DNA of 33,487 nucleotides. Origin: JAVVUQ01 sp036653075 (lineage in GTDB: Bacteria > Bacillota > Clostridia > Christensenellales > CAG-314). Of the stretch, positions 7,914-16,852 are shown one piece after another; position 1 is the first letter of the stretch, and each line of letters opens with the position of its first letter. Location: contig JAVVUQ010000009.1 in NCBI GenBank assembly GCA_036653075.1, forward strand, positions 1-33,487, read 5' to 3'. The translations under genes were made by a program, and so were the position numbers. The notes under the pieces were generated by a model that did no database searches, was not told the DNA's origin, and saw only the letters and a list, made by a program, of their open reading frames with translations.

Positions 7914-8750
7914 ATGAGAGAAATAAATTCATCATTAATTTATAAGGCAATATACGATTCTGCGCTGCATTGTGTGACACACGTAGATGAAGCTACTTTT
8001 TGCGCTATTAAGCAAGCTGCTGCAAAGGAAACTTTTGAAACAGCAAAATTCGCATTAGACACTATTATTAAAAACGACATATTGGCTGCCGCTGAGCAAT
8101 TGCCTATGTGTCAAGACACAGGTATGGCAGTTATTTTCTTGGAAATTGGTCAAGATGTCCATATTATTGGCGATATTGAAGAAGCAGTAAATAACGCTGT
8201 GCGTGATTCTTATAAAGATGGATATTTTCGCAAAAGCGTTCTCGATCCGCTTACTCGCATTAACACCAAAGACAATACTCCCGCTGTAATTCATACCGAA
8301 ATCGTCAAAGGCGATAAAGTTCGTGTTTCATTTTTAGCTAAAGGATTTGGAAGCGAAAATATGAGCAAATTGTTTATGCTTACTCCTGCAGATGGTATTG
8401 AAGGAATTAAAAAATCTGTTATTGATACCGTTCGCGCTGCTTCTGGTAATCCTTGCCCACCCATAATTGTTGGAATAGGTATTGGTGGAACAATGGAAAA
8501 AGCTGCTATTTTATCAAAAAAAGCGCTGCTCGTCGGCACAAATGTTCATAATAAAAATGAAAATATAGCAAAATTGGAAAATGAATTATTAGATTTGATT
8601 AATGATTTAGGCATCGGCGCTCTTGGTTTTAAAGGCGTAACAACAGCGCTTTCTGTTAATATTTTGACTTATCCAACGCATATCGCTGGATTACCTGTCG
8701 CAATAAACTTACAGTGTCACGCTGTTCGCCACGAAACAATAGAACTATAA
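7914..8750 (+). CDS. Class I fumarate hydratase, alpha subunit
   Basis: A 278-residue alpha subunit of the oxygen-sensitive, [4Fe-4S]-dependent fumarase, which interconverts fumarate and L-malate. The three cysteines expected to hold the cluster are seen: Cys66 (LPMCQDTG), Cys181 (GNPCPP) and Cys268 (LQCHAVRH). The glycine-rich GIGIGGT loop follows Cys181. AGAGG precedes the ATG by five bases. The beta subunit follows 56 bases downstream. L(+)-tartrate dehydratase is the main alternative, since both share the fold; nothing here suggests tartrate metabolism. Confidence 0.93.
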   Translation: MREINSSLIYKAIYDSALHCVTHVDEATFCAIKQAAAKETFETAKFALDTIIKNDILAAAEQLPMCQDTGMAVIFLEIGQDVHIIGDIEEAVNNAVRDSYKDGYFRKSVLDPLTRINTKDNTPAVIHTEIVKGDKVRVSFLAKGFGSENMSKLFMLTPADGIEGIKKSVIDTVRAASGNPCPPIIVGIGIGGTMEKAAILSKKALLVGTNVHNKNENIAKLENELLDLINDLGIGALGFKGVTTALSVNILTYPTHIAGLPVAINLQCHAVRHETIEL

Positions 8751-8806
8751 ATATATTAGTATATTATACAATTTTAAGACATTTTTTTAATAATAAGGAG
8801 CTTATT

Positions 8807-9331
8807 ATGGTTAAACATATAAATTTACCATTAACAGAAGAAGATATTGAAAATTTAAGAGCTGGAGATAACGTTTTACTTTCAGGCGTTATGTTTACTT
8901 CAAGGGACGCTGGACATAAACGTATTTGCGCCGCTATCAATAATGGACAACAACCGCCTGTTGAAATTAAAGGCGCTACCGTTTATTATGTAGGCCCTTG
9001 TCCAAATAAACCTGGTAAAATTATCGGTAGTTGCGGACCAACAACATCATATCGTTGTGACCCATTTACTCCGCTACTTTTAGAAAACGGACTCAAGGGA
9101 ATGATAGGAAAAGGAATTCGAAGCCAAAAAGTAATTGACTCTATCGTTAAACATCACGCCGTTTATTTTTGCGGAATTGGCGGAGCTGGCGCTCTTTATT
9201 CTCAGTGTGTCACCGATGCAAAACTTATTGCTTATGAAGATTTAGGCGCTGAAGCTTTGAGAATTTTAACCGTTCAAGACCTACCCGTAATCGTAGCTGT
9301 TGATTGCAAAGGCAACAGCGTTTTCGCTTAA
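8807..9331 (+). CDS. Class I fumarate hydratase, beta subunit
   Basis: A 174-residue beta subunit, corresponding to the C-terminal half of single-chain class I fumarases. Seen: SRDAGHKR (substrate-binding region, residues 32-39), YYVGPCPNKPGKIIGSCGPTT-type core and the GIGGAGAL loop. The reading frame is open from 8714, but I choose the ATG at 8807 because AAGGAG (8795-8800) is correctly placed and homologous beta subunits start here. The split into two genes is normal in Clostridia and archaea. The pair ends at a shared terminator at 9371-9400. Confidence 0.93.
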   Translation: MVKHINLPLTEEDIENLRAGDNVLLSGVMFTSRDAGHKRICAAINNGQQPPVEIKGATVYYVGPCPNKPGKIIGSCGPTTSYRCDPFTPLLLENGLKGMIGKGIRSQKVIDSIVKHHAVYFCGIGGAGALYSQCVTDAKLIAYEDLGAEALRILTVQDLPVIVAVDCKGNSVFA

Positions 9332-9370
9332 TACATTATTATATTATTTTATTTTATATTAATAAAATTT

Positions 9371-9400
9371 AAGGACAGCGCCAAAAACGCTGCCCTTATT
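9371..9400. terminator. Shared terminator between fumarase and pot genes
   Basis: AAGGACAGCG and CGCTGCCCTT (9371-9380 / 9388-9397) form a stem with one A-C mismatch and a 7-base loop; TTATTTATAT follows on the plus strand and TTAAATTTTATT on the minus strand. It lies between convergent genes and can serve both. Confidence 0.75.
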
Positions 9401-9408
9401 TATATGTA

Positions 9409-9464
9409 TTTAATTTATGAAGTTTTACGACGTTTATTTAATTTATGAAATTTTACGACGTTTC
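9409..9464. repeat. 28-bp tandem duplication across the potD stop codon
   Basis: The 28-base unit starting TTTAATTTATGAA at 9409 is repeated at 9437 with few differences. The inner copy holds the last codons of potD and its stop (9443-9445); the outer copy is non-coding. The geometry is the same as at the end of the hydrolase (451-490). Confidence 0.85.
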
Positions 9465-10816
9465 CCGCCTTTTTTCTTAATCATTATAAATGCAATGATT
9501 GCGCCAATAACCGCAACGCCGCCTATTGCGATTAATATAAACACCCACGTATTATCCTTTGTAATTGGCGTTATACCATTAACTTTTGTTCTTTCCCACA
9601 TACTTACTACTTTAGCTTCATTATCGCCAAAATCTTTCATTACGCCCATTTCACAATTGCCATCAAAATATTGAACTGGATCTAAAAATATATCATCTGG
9701 TTCTAATTCAAGCTCTTTAATAAAACTAACTACTTTTTCATCAGCTCTCATTAAATCACGTTTTACGCCTGTTGTATATCCTATTTCCCACATATTCTTC
9801 ATTGCTGATAATGGTAAATTTAAAAATTCTATAAATATTTTTGCAGCAGCTGGATTCTGAGCTTTCTTCGGAATTACCCAACCGTCAAACCAAATATTTG
9901 AGCCTGATTCTGGCACTAAATAACCTAAATTTCTATTGTGTTTTGTTTTTGCTTCTTCTATTGAATAAACTGCATCTCCTGACCAAGCCAAATCAACATA
10001 AGCGTTTCCAGCTATTACTTCTTCTTTATCAAAGTCAACGCTGTATAAAATCTTTTGTGTTTTTTGTTCCGTTAAAACAACTTCAACTGCTTCTAATAAT
10101 TCTTGTGTAACCGTATTTATAAGCTTTTCAACTTTATAATCTTTATACGCTTCTGGTAATCTATTGTTTTCTTTCAAATACATTACGCCAGCAACATATG
10201 CATCACGTATACTATCTTTCATATAGATTTTCCCAACTAATTCTGGATTATTATTTTTATTCCAAAGCAATCCCCAACCTTGCGCCAAATCCTCTGGTTT
10301 AACAACGTCTTTATTGTATAAAATACCAAGCGTTCCCCACATATAAGGCACTAAATAATCCGTCATATCTATTTTTTCGCCTTTTATCGTCAACTCGCTG
10401 AAAGTTTCGTCAACGTGCTCTTTTACCATTGGTTCGATATTACCCCAAAATTTATCTAATTCATCTTCAGTTCCTATTTTTTGTAGCAAACCCTTTTCTA
10501 ATAATTTTTGAATAGCATATTCCGACGGAGCTAACATATCTAACTGCATAGTTCCACTCCCTGCAGCGGAATCATTTTCAATGACTTGAGTTAACATTTG
10601 CTCGTTTGTGTCTAATTCGGAATACTGCAACCTTATACTCTTGCCTGTACGCTCTTTATAATATGTAACAAATTCTTGCTTTAATGACTCATCAATATAA
10701 TCGCCCCAATTAAGCACATACAATGTTTCATCTGTATGCGGAACACACCCTGCAATTACGCCAATTAACACCGCAATTACAATAATCAAACCAATTTTTA
10801 ATCCAAATTTTCTCAT
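9443..10816 (-). CDS. potD: Spermidine/putrescine-binding lipoprotein PotD with C-terminal membrane anchor
   Basis: A 457-residue solute-binding protein of an ABC polyamine importer. The N-terminal signal ends in the lipobox VIAGC (lipidated Cys24). The body (about 30-400) shows the PotD pattern: LYVLNWGDYIDESL at the start, PYMWGTLGILYNKDVV in the middle, VDLAWSGDAVYSIEEA and IWFDGWVIPKKAQNP later. Unusual is the C-terminal extension: a hydrophobic helix at about 424-446 followed by KKKGGKRRKIS, a typical stop-transfer end. Most PotD proteins are about 350 residues and lack this. AGGAG precedes the ATG. It is the last gene of the operon, 159 bases after potC. Whether the ligand is spermidine, putrescine or both cannot be told. 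Confidence 0.9.
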   Translation of the reverse strand: MRKFGLKIGLIIVIAVLIGVIAGCVPHTDETLYVLNWGDYIDESLKQEFVTYYKERTGKSIRLQYSELDTNEQMLTQVIENDSAAGSGTMQLDMLAPSEYAIQKLLEKGLLQKIGTEDELDKFWGNIEPMVKEHVDETFSELTIKGEKIDMTDYLVPYMWGTLGILYNKDVVKPEDLAQGWGLLWNKNNNPELVGKIYMKDSIRDAYVAGVMYLKENNRLPEAYKDYKVEKLINTVTQELLEAVEVVLTEQKTQKILYSVDFDKEEVIAGNAYVDLAWSGDAVYSIEEAKTKHNRNLGYLVPESGSNIWFDGWVIPKKAQNPAAAKIFIEFLNLPLSAMKNMWEIGYTTGVKRDLMRADEKVVSFIKELELEPDDIFLDPVQYFDGNCEMGVMKDFGDNEAKVVSMWERTKVNGITPITKDNTWVFILIAIGGVAVIGAIIAFIMIKKKGGKRRKIS

Positions 10817-10975
10817 CTAACTTCTCCTGTCAATTTTTTTATTTTTTATTTTTCTTTTATAAACTATAAAACAAAACGTCTATACCGATAAATGAAAATA
10901 TCTATATCTATTAAACAATCTTGTAGTTTATTTACCTTAAGTTGCTATATTTATCAATTTTAATTACTGAATATC

Positions 10976-11791
10976 TTAAGCGTTTAATATTTTTCTTTTA
11001 TCCGCTTCTTTTTTTGTCGCTTTCTTTAAATTAATAAAAAGTAACACTGCAAGCACTAAAACAAAAATTATCGAAAAAACGGCTAACCAAAAAGGCTGCA
11101 ATCCGCCTTTGCCTGCGTCTGTGTAAATATAGGTGCTTAACGTATCTATGCCTGTCATAGTACCCTTGTTTATTTGAGTAATTATAAAATCGTCCATAGA
11201 TAAAGTAAACGCCATAACGAAACCGCTTACTATACCTGGCGTAATAAGTGGAAACATAACCGAAAACAAAGCTTTTGTAGGAGTTGCGCCTAAATCAAGC
11301 GCAGCTTCATAGACGTTTTGGTCAAGTTGTACTAATTTTGGCATAATTGATAGTACAACGTAGGGAGTGCAAAATGAAATATGTCCTAAAAACAATCGTA
11401 AATATCCATTCGGAAAATGAAAAGCATTGAAAAATAGTAGCAATGACACAGCCATAACAATTTCAGAGTTAATGATTGGCAATTGGTTAATATTGCTAAC
11501 TAATCTTTTCGTTCTTTTTCCCATATAGAAAATCCCGATGGCGGCGAAAGTACCCATTATTGTTGAAACAACGGAGCTAACCGAAGCAATAAGCATTGTA
11601 TTTTTAAAAGAACTCAATAACTTCTCAGTTTTTGGACTCGTAAAAATTTCGGCATAGGCGCTAAAAGTAAATTCTGTAAAAACAAACCTTGCATTTCCCG
11701 AAAAGCTATAAATAATTATAAATATTATCGGTAAATACAGCATTAGCAACACTAAATATAAAAACACGTCTACGGCAATTCTTTTTACCAT
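10976..11791 (-). CDS. potC: Polyamine ABC transporter permease PotC
   Basis: A 271-residue inner-membrane permease with about six hydrophobic segments. The EAA loop that docks on the ATPase is seen as YEAALDLGATPTKALFSV (about 161-178). MDDFIITQ is a characteristic PotC motif. Its start overlaps the end of potB by seven bases, and GGAGG lies 10 bases upstream. It forms the membrane channel together with PotB. Confidence 0.93.
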   Translation of the reverse strand: MVKRIAVDVFLYLVLLMLYLPIIFIIIYSFSGNARFVFTEFTFSAYAEIFTSPKTEKLLSSFKNTMLIASVSSVVSTIMGTFAAIGIFYMGKRTKRLVSNINQLPIINSEIVMAVSLLLFFNAFHFPNGYLRLFLGHISFCTPYVVLSIMPKLVQLDQNVYEAALDLGATPTKALFSVMFPLITPGIVSGFVMAFTLSMDDFIITQINKGTMTGIDTLSTYIYTDAGKGGLQPFWLAVFSIIFVLVLAVLLFINLKKATKKEADKRKILNA

Positions 11792-12603
11792 AAGTTTTTC
11801 GCCTCCGCTTGAGTTTTATTAAATTTATTCATAAATAAATTAGAAATCAACACTAAAATAAGCATAACAAGTGACATTACACTGCCAACTCCGTATAATT
11901 GATAGGAAAATTTATCATTTATGCTATCGCCAAACAGAATAATTGATGCGCTGCCTGACAAAAAGCTACTGATTGCAAATGTTGATATCGTAGGAATGAA
12001 TACCATTGTAATTCCACTAATAATCCCAGGAAGCGACAATGGCAAGATGGTTTTTGTAAAAACAGTTAGATTATCCGCTCCCAAATCTTGCGCTGCTTCC
12101 ATATAGCTATTATCTATGCCTGAAATAGTAGTATTTAAAGGTAAAATCATAAAGGGTAAAAAGTTATACACTAAACCTGTTATCAAAGTACCTAAGCCTA
12201 ATTCAATGTGCATCGCTTGAAAAATCGAACGTGTCGCCAATGTCCTTACCAAAAAGTTTACCCACATTGGAAGTACAAAAAATAAGACCAACGCCGAATT
12301 TTTATGGTATTTATTTATAAAATAAGCTACGGGATAACCTATAAGTAAGCATATACTTGTAGTTATTAAGCCTATTACTATAGAATTTCCTAAAACTGCC
12401 ATATTTTGTGTTTCAGTAAAGAAAGTCTTAAAATTCTCAAATGTAAAACTTCCTTTTTCCATAAACGCGTTTACCAATATCATTACAAGCGGTAAAACTA
12501 CAAAAATTAACAAAAACAGCACATAGGGATATCCAAAAACTTTACGTGATATTTTGAATCCATTTTTTAATTTTGGAGGTTTACTTTTGTTTATTCTTTT
12601 CAT
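11785..12603 (-). CDS. potB: Polyamine ABC transporter permease PotB
   Basis: A 272-residue permease with about six hydrophobic segments and an EAA loop, YMEAAQDLGADNLTVFTK. A basic N-terminus precedes the first helix. Its ATG overlaps the potA stop in an ATGA junction (12600-12603), so the two are translationally coupled. It pairs with PotC. Confidence 0.93.
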   Translation of the reverse strand: MKRINKSKPPKLKNGFKISRKVFGYPYVLFLLIFVVLPLVMILVNAFMEKGSFTFENFKTFFTETQNMAVLGNSIVIGLITTSICLLIGYPVAYFINKYHKNSALVLFFVLPMWVNFLVRTLATRSIFQAMHIELGLGTLITGLVYNFLPFMILPLNTTISGIDNSYMEAAQDLGADNLTVFTKTILPLSLPGIISGITMVFIPTISTFAISSFLSGSASIILFGDSINDKFSYQLYGVGSVMSLVMLILVLISNLFMNKFNKTQAEAKNLW

Positions 12604-14087
12604 TTTTTCTCCTCCGCCTTTTCTTCTGTCGATAATGGAATAATGACTAATTTTTCTGGCTTTATATTTATGCCCACTCTATCGCCTTTTAGCCAATCGT
12701 CTTCTGTATCCACAAAGAAATCATAATAGGAATCCGTCCTAACTAAACATTGATAGTAGCTGCCTTTGTATATCGTGTTAACAACCACCGCTCCTATTAT
12801 TCCGTCATTTTCGTCATCGCATAATTCTACATCATCAAAATCTACCGATACTTGAACCTTAGTGCCACTTTGCAATGTACTCACGCAAGGGAATTTACCA
12901 CCACAAATCTCTACTACGTTTTCATCCACCATTTCGGTATCAATAGTATTAATTATTCTATATTTATGCATAATATGAAAATCAAATGGTTTTATATATA
13001 ATCCGATTGTTTCGCCTACGGTACATTCGATGTTATCGTGTACCAAAATTTCGCTTCTATCTTCATCAAATATTAAAGCGGTAATTTGAAAGTGATCTCC
13101 TTTAAACACGCAAGAAGTAACCTCTGCTCGCATCATTACATTAGAGTTATCCTCTTTCATTACATAAATATCTTCTGGACGAATAATAACGTCTATCGGT
13201 TCGTTAAATTTAAATCCTTTATCAACACATTCAAACCTCTGTCCACAAAATTCCACTAAACAATCTTTTATCATTATTCCACTGAATATATTGCTTTCTC
13301 CAATAAAATCGGCAACAAATGCATTTGCTGGTTCATCATATATTTTTTGCGGATTAGCTATTTGTTGAATGACTCCATCTTTCATTACTACAATCGTATC
13401 TGACATTGTCAAAGCTTCTTCTTGGTCATGCGTAACATATATAAATGTTATACCTAACTGCTTATGCATATTCATTAGCTCTAATTGCATATCTTTACGC
13501 ATTTTTAAATCTAATGCGCCTAAAGGTTCGTCTAAGAGCAATACATCAGGCTCATTTACTAATGCGCGCGCTATCGCCACTCTTTGCATTTGTCCACCTG
13601 ACAAACTTTCTACGTTTCTATGCCCATAGTCTTCAAGATCCACCATCTTTAATGCGCTATCTACTTTTTGTTTGATTTCAATCTTTGTTAATTTTCGCAT
13701 ATTAGCGTAAACATCGCCCTGTTTATCTTTATACTCCGTTCCATCTGGAATATACTTTAATTTTAATCCAAACGCTATATTATTAAATACATTTAAATGC
13801 GGAAACAACGCATAACGCTGAAATACTGTGTTTATCATTCGTTTGTACGGCGGAATATGCGTAATATCTTCACCATTAAACAATATAGTACCAGACGTAG
13901 GCATCTCAAAACCTGCAATCATTCTAAGCGTCGTCGTCTTTCCACAACCTGACGGCCCTAAAAACGTCACAAATTCACCCCTTTTAATTGAGAAACTCAT
14001 ATTCTTAATTATAGGCTTTCCATCATAACTCTTGCATATGTTTTTCAATTCTATTATCTTATTATCATTGCTTTTTGGCACAACCAT
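12600..14087 (-). CDS. potA: Polyamine ABC transporter ATPase PotA, long form with two TOBE-like regions
   Basis: A 495-residue ATPase energising PotBC. The nucleotide-binding domain is complete: Walker A GPSGCGKT (44-51), Q-loop Gln90, signature LSGGQ (162-166), Walker B DEP (186-188), H-loop His220. There is an insertion at about 112-135 in the helical domain. PotA is normally about 370 residues; here the C-terminal part is doubled. Residues 265-373 form one TOBE-like unit (VIIRPEDIYVM ... VFKGDHFQITALI ... IGLYIKPFDFHIM). Residues 390-484 repeat the pattern (TIYKGSYYQCLVRTD ... VGINIKPEKLVII). AAGGAAG precedes the ATG by nine bases. The regulator gene lies upstream in the same operon. Confidence 0.92.
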   Translation of the reverse strand: MVVPKSNDNKIIELKNICKSYDGKPIIKNMSFSIKRGEFVTFLGPSGCGKTTTLRMIAGFEMPTSGTILFNGEDITHIPPYKRMINTVFQRYALFPHLNVFNNIAFGLKLKYIPDGTEYKDKQGDVYANMRKLTKIEIKQKVDSALKMVDLEDYGHRNVESLSGGQMQRVAIARALVNEPDVLLLDEPLGALDLKMRKDMQLELMNMHKQLGITFIYVTHDQEEALTMSDTIVVMKDGVIQQIANPQKIYDEPANAFVADFIGESNIFSGIMIKDCLVEFCGQRFECVDKGFKFNEPIDVIIRPEDIYVMKEDNSNVMMRAEVTSCVFKGDHFQITALIFDEDRSEILVHDNIECTVGETIGLYIKPFDFHIMHKYRIINTIDTEMVDENVVEICGGKFPCVSTLQSGTKVQVSVDFDDVELCDDENDGIIGAVVVNTIYKGSYYQCLVRTDSYYDFFVDTEDDWLKGDRVGINIKPEKLVIIPLSTEEKAEEKK

Positions 14088-14189
14088 TTGTATTTACTTC
14101 CTTTATGTCATAGTTTAAATATTATAACTTCCTATTTGATACCTAATTTTTATAATTAAACTCTTATAATATAAATTTTTAATCTTAAC

Positions 14190-14735
14190 TCAAAAATTAG
14201 AGGGCGTCGTCACCCAAATTATCTTAGAATTTCCCTTGTTAGCATTTACTATTTTATGCTGACGCTTTCCATCAATATAAAATGCGTCACCCTTTTTTGC
14301 TTTGTAAACAGTTGTTTCTGTCTCAATACGAATCTTTCCGTCTAATACAAAACCAAATTCTTCACCCTCAACAGGATATCGAACCTCACTTTCTGCTCCC
14401 TCTTTTAATACTAAAATAATCGGCTCCATTTCATTTTTTTGCGAATTAGGTATAAGCCAAATCTTTTTTTGCTCATCGCCTTCCGATTCAAAATAATCAG
14501 TTTGCGTAAACACTACCTTTTCTTCACTATCCGTTTTAAAAAATGCCGATGGCGTTATCCCTAAAATATTCAATATATCAATAAGCGTAGCTATTGACGG
14601 AGACGCTATATCATTTTCAAGTTGCGAAATATATCCCTTGGTAAGCTCGCACCTTTGCGCTAACTCTTCTTGAGTCAATCCTCGTTGCAGCCTCAACTGC
14701 TTAATTTTTGCACCAATATCCATAGAGTTTTCCAT
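14190..14735 (-). CDS. XRE-family regulator with C-terminal cupin (PuuR-like)
   Basis: A transcription factor of about 181 residues: an N-terminal helix-turn-helix (IKQLRLQRGLTQEELAQ ... GYISQLENDIASPS) and a C-terminal cupin (VRYPVEGEEFGFVLDGKIRI ... KKGDAFYIDGKRQHKI). This architecture is that of PuuR-type regulators, often next to polyamine genes; the cupin probably senses the ligand. The start is uncertain: a TTG at 14753, an ATG at 14735 (chosen) and an ATG at 14723 are all in frame, none with an ideal ribosome site. It is the first gene before potABCD, 102 bases ahead of potA, and probably controls both itself and the transporter. Confidence 0.88.
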   Translation of the reverse strand: MENSMDIGAKIKQLRLQRGLTQEELAQRCELTKGYISQLENDIASPSIATLIDILNILGITPSAFFKTDSEEKVVFTQTDYFESEGDEQKKIWLIPNSQKNEMEPIILVLKEGAESEVRYPVEGEEFGFVLDGKIRIETETTVYKAKKGDAFYIDGKRQHKIVNANKGNSKIIWVTTPSNF

Positions 14736-14776
14736 TCCTTCATTAACCTTCAAACCTTTTTTATATTAACCTTGCA

Positions 14777-14805
14777 ACTATACCAAATTGTTTTAGTTTT
14801 GTCAA
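14777..14805 (-). promoter_or_regulatory. Consensus promoter of the regulator-potABCD operon
   Basis: On the minus strand: perfect TTGACA (14805-14800), a 17-base spacer, TATAGT (14782-14777). Initiation would be near 14770. AAGGTT occurs three times between the -10 and the gene (14773-14768, 14758-14753, 14750-14745), two of them as AAGGTTAAT; these direct repeats are candidate operator half-sites for the regulator itself. Confidence 0.8.
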
Positions 14806-15109
14806 ACATTTTAATTACTATTACTAAACAATTTTTTTATTTTTGCCGTTATATTTTTAAATAATACTTGTATTATCGCCTATCTAATAGGTTAATACCT
14901 ATCTAAACAATTATCTTAATTAAACGAATAAAAGAAATTTATTATCTGTATAAAATAACTATTAATATATAATTATATTTAATTTTTATATTTATTTATA
15001 AAATTATACGTTGATTTAAATATTAAATAATAATATTAGTTGCTTTTTGCGATAATATATGTATTTTGTTTTTTTATACCAATTTATATATAATTCAAAT
15101 TAATCATTT
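14806..15109. other. AT-rich spacer without visible gene
   Basis: Between the pot operon promoter and the terminator of the cation transporter I see only AT-rich sequence with no plausible ORF, RNA gene or strong inverted repeat. Confidence 0.6.
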
Positions 15110-15151
15110 TAAATAAAAAAAATAGGCAAAACATTTTTAGATTTGTCTATT
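15110..15151 (-). terminator. Intrinsic terminator of the cation diffusion facilitator gene
   Basis: On the minus strand AATAGACAAAT and TTTTGCCTATT (15151-15141 / 15131-15121) form a stem with one G-U pair, followed by a run of T and TTTATTT. It is about 55 bases after the stop. Confidence 0.8.
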
Positions 15152-15204
15152 TATTCATTTTGTGATATTGTCACATTATAATTATTATACATTAATTATT
15201 TGTA

Positions 15205-16368
15205 TTATACGTAAGATTTATCTAAATTTATGACAAAATAGTATTTAGTTACACCATCGTCTATTGCTTTTAAGGCTATTTTTTCGATATCTTCTTCATT
15301 TACGTCAGTTCCAAATGGAGTAGCGGCGTCAAATAATACATTGGTATGAGTTACTCCGCTTACAACACGAAAATCGTGTATGGTTATTTGAGGATTATAT
15401 AGAGTCAACGCATTTGCAACTTTTTCTTTCATTTCGTTGATTTTTTTATTATCGGTTTCTACTGGATCCATATGGATAGAAAGCGTGATATTCATTTTCT
15501 CCTTTATATCTCTTTCAATATTATCCATTAAATCGTGACTTTTGAGTATATTGTCTTTAGCCGATACTTCTACGTGCACCACTGCAAAGCAGTGCGCCGC
15601 TCCATAACTATGCAAAATAAGGTCGTGTATTCCCAAAACTCCATCGTAATTAAGTATTTCTACTTTTAATTTATTGACTACGTCTTTATCTGGAACGACG
15701 CCTAAGAGTGGGTCGATTGTTTCTTTTACAAGCTTTATAGTAGAGATGACAATAAACATCGATACTGCAAGTCCTACGTATCCATCGATATTTATGTCAA
15801 ATAAATCCATAATTATGGTGGCTAATAATACAGCGGTTGTTGTCAATACGTCATTTCTGCTATCTTCTGAACAAGCTTTTAAAACTGTCGAATTTATCGA
15901 TTTGCCAAAATCAATATATAATAGCATTTGCCAAATTTTCATTACTATTGCTAAACCCAATACGACGTAAGTAAAAATAGTAGTTTCAATAGCTTCAGGC
16001 GAAATAATTTTCTCAATTGAACTCTTGCCTAATAATATACCTATCGCTAAAACTATAAATGCCACTATTAAAGCTGTAATATATTCATATCTTGCGTGCC
16101 CGTAAGGATGTTCTTTATCCGCTGGTCGAGCTGACATTTTAAATCCGCAAACCGTTACAACGGACGAGCCTGCGTCTGATAAATTATTTATCGCATCGGC
16201 AATGATAGTTATGCTATTTCCAATTACGCCAACTACTATCTTTAATAAAAATAAAATAGAATTGCTGATAATTCCCAAAATTCCCGCTACTATTCCATAA
16301 CGCACACGAACTAAAGCATTTTCAGTATTTTTATAATCTTTAATAAAACATTTTTTTATTAGTTTCAT
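15205..16368 (-). CDS. Cation diffusion facilitator transporter
   Basis: A 387-residue divalent-metal/proton antiporter of the CDF family. Seen: six hydrophobic segments in about 24-225. The metal-site residues are in helices 2 and 5: Asp58 and Asp65 (ADAINNLSDAG) and Asp169/Asp173 (DSRND). His87 and His91 lie in the HPYGHARYEY loop. The soluble C-terminal domain (about 230-387) is longer than in FieF, a feature of many clostridial members. The start is the ATG at 16368 because AGGAG (16373-16377) precedes it; an upstream in-frame codon at 16389 would include that site. The metal (zinc, iron, manganese or other) cannot be assigned. It stands alone. Confidence 0.92.
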   Translation of the reverse strand: MKLIKKCFIKDYKNTENALVRVRYGIVAGILGIISNSILFLLKIVVGVIGNSITIIADAINNLSDAGSSVVTVCGFKMSARPADKEHPYGHARYEYITALIVAFIVLAIGILLGKSSIEKIISPEAIETTIFTYVVLGLAIVMKIWQMLLYIDFGKSINSTVLKACSEDSRNDVLTTTAVLLATIIMDLFDINIDGYVGLAVSMFIVISTIKLVKETIDPLLGVVPDKDVVNKLKVEILNYDGVLGIHDLILHSYGAAHCFAVVHVEVSAKDNILKSHDLMDNIERDIKEKMNITLSIHMDPVETDNKKINEMKEKVANALTLYNPQITIHDFRVVSGVTHTNVLFDAATPFGTDVNEEDIEKIALKAIDDGVTKYYFVINLDKSYV

Positions 16369-16678
16369 ATTTCTCCTATTTATAATCAACTCACACTATT
16401 TACTTACAAAGATTTTGGTATATTTAAATTGAAAATAATCAACAGATTTTTTTCTATTCTATTATATTTTTGGAAAAATTATTTAATTACGCTAACACTG
16501 TTAAAGTGGATATAAAGATGTTGAGATTGTATAGATAGTTTATTTCATTTTTAAGTTTGAATCGTAGTATAGATAGTTAAAAAAACGAAATATCTAACAT
16601 ACTATCCAAAAAGTAACTTAAAGCGGCATCATTTATAGAATTTAAAATGAGTTAGCGGAGGTTAACTGACTATATACT
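16369..16678. other. Spacer with a 12-bp direct repeat upstream of the CDF gene
   Basis: GTATAGATAGTT occurs at 16529-16540 and 16567-16578, and a partly inverted echo (ATACTATCC) near 16601. No ORF is convincing. The repeats are 160-210 bases upstream of the CDF start and could be regulator sites, but I see no promoter good enough to anchor them. Confidence 0.4.
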
Positions 16679-16718
16679 AAAATTGCACATAACGCATAAT
16701 ATGCGTATGTGCAATTTT
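16679..16718 (-). terminator. Strong terminator at the end of the lysine operon
   Basis: AAAATTGCACATA (16679-16691) and TATGTGCAATTTT (16706-16718) are perfect complements; inside them CGCAT/ATGCG (16693-16697 / 16701-16705) extend the stem with one bulged A and a 3-base loop. On the minus strand the stem ends in AATTTT. It lies about 135 bases after the kamE stop. Confidence 0.75.
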
Positions 16719-16852
16719 AGTTGTATATTATTCATCATTAGTCTTCGTAATTTTATCTTAAGTTGAGTCCTTTTTCCAATGGACAAGCATATTATAAGAC
16801 AATATATAAATTTTGTCAAGTTTTTGTTAACAAAATCCGACATTATTTGTGT

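Noticed and set aside
16660..16678. GGAGG-like ribosome site near 16655 suggesting a small gene
   Set aside because: No start codon with a meaningful open frame follows before the terminator hairpin.
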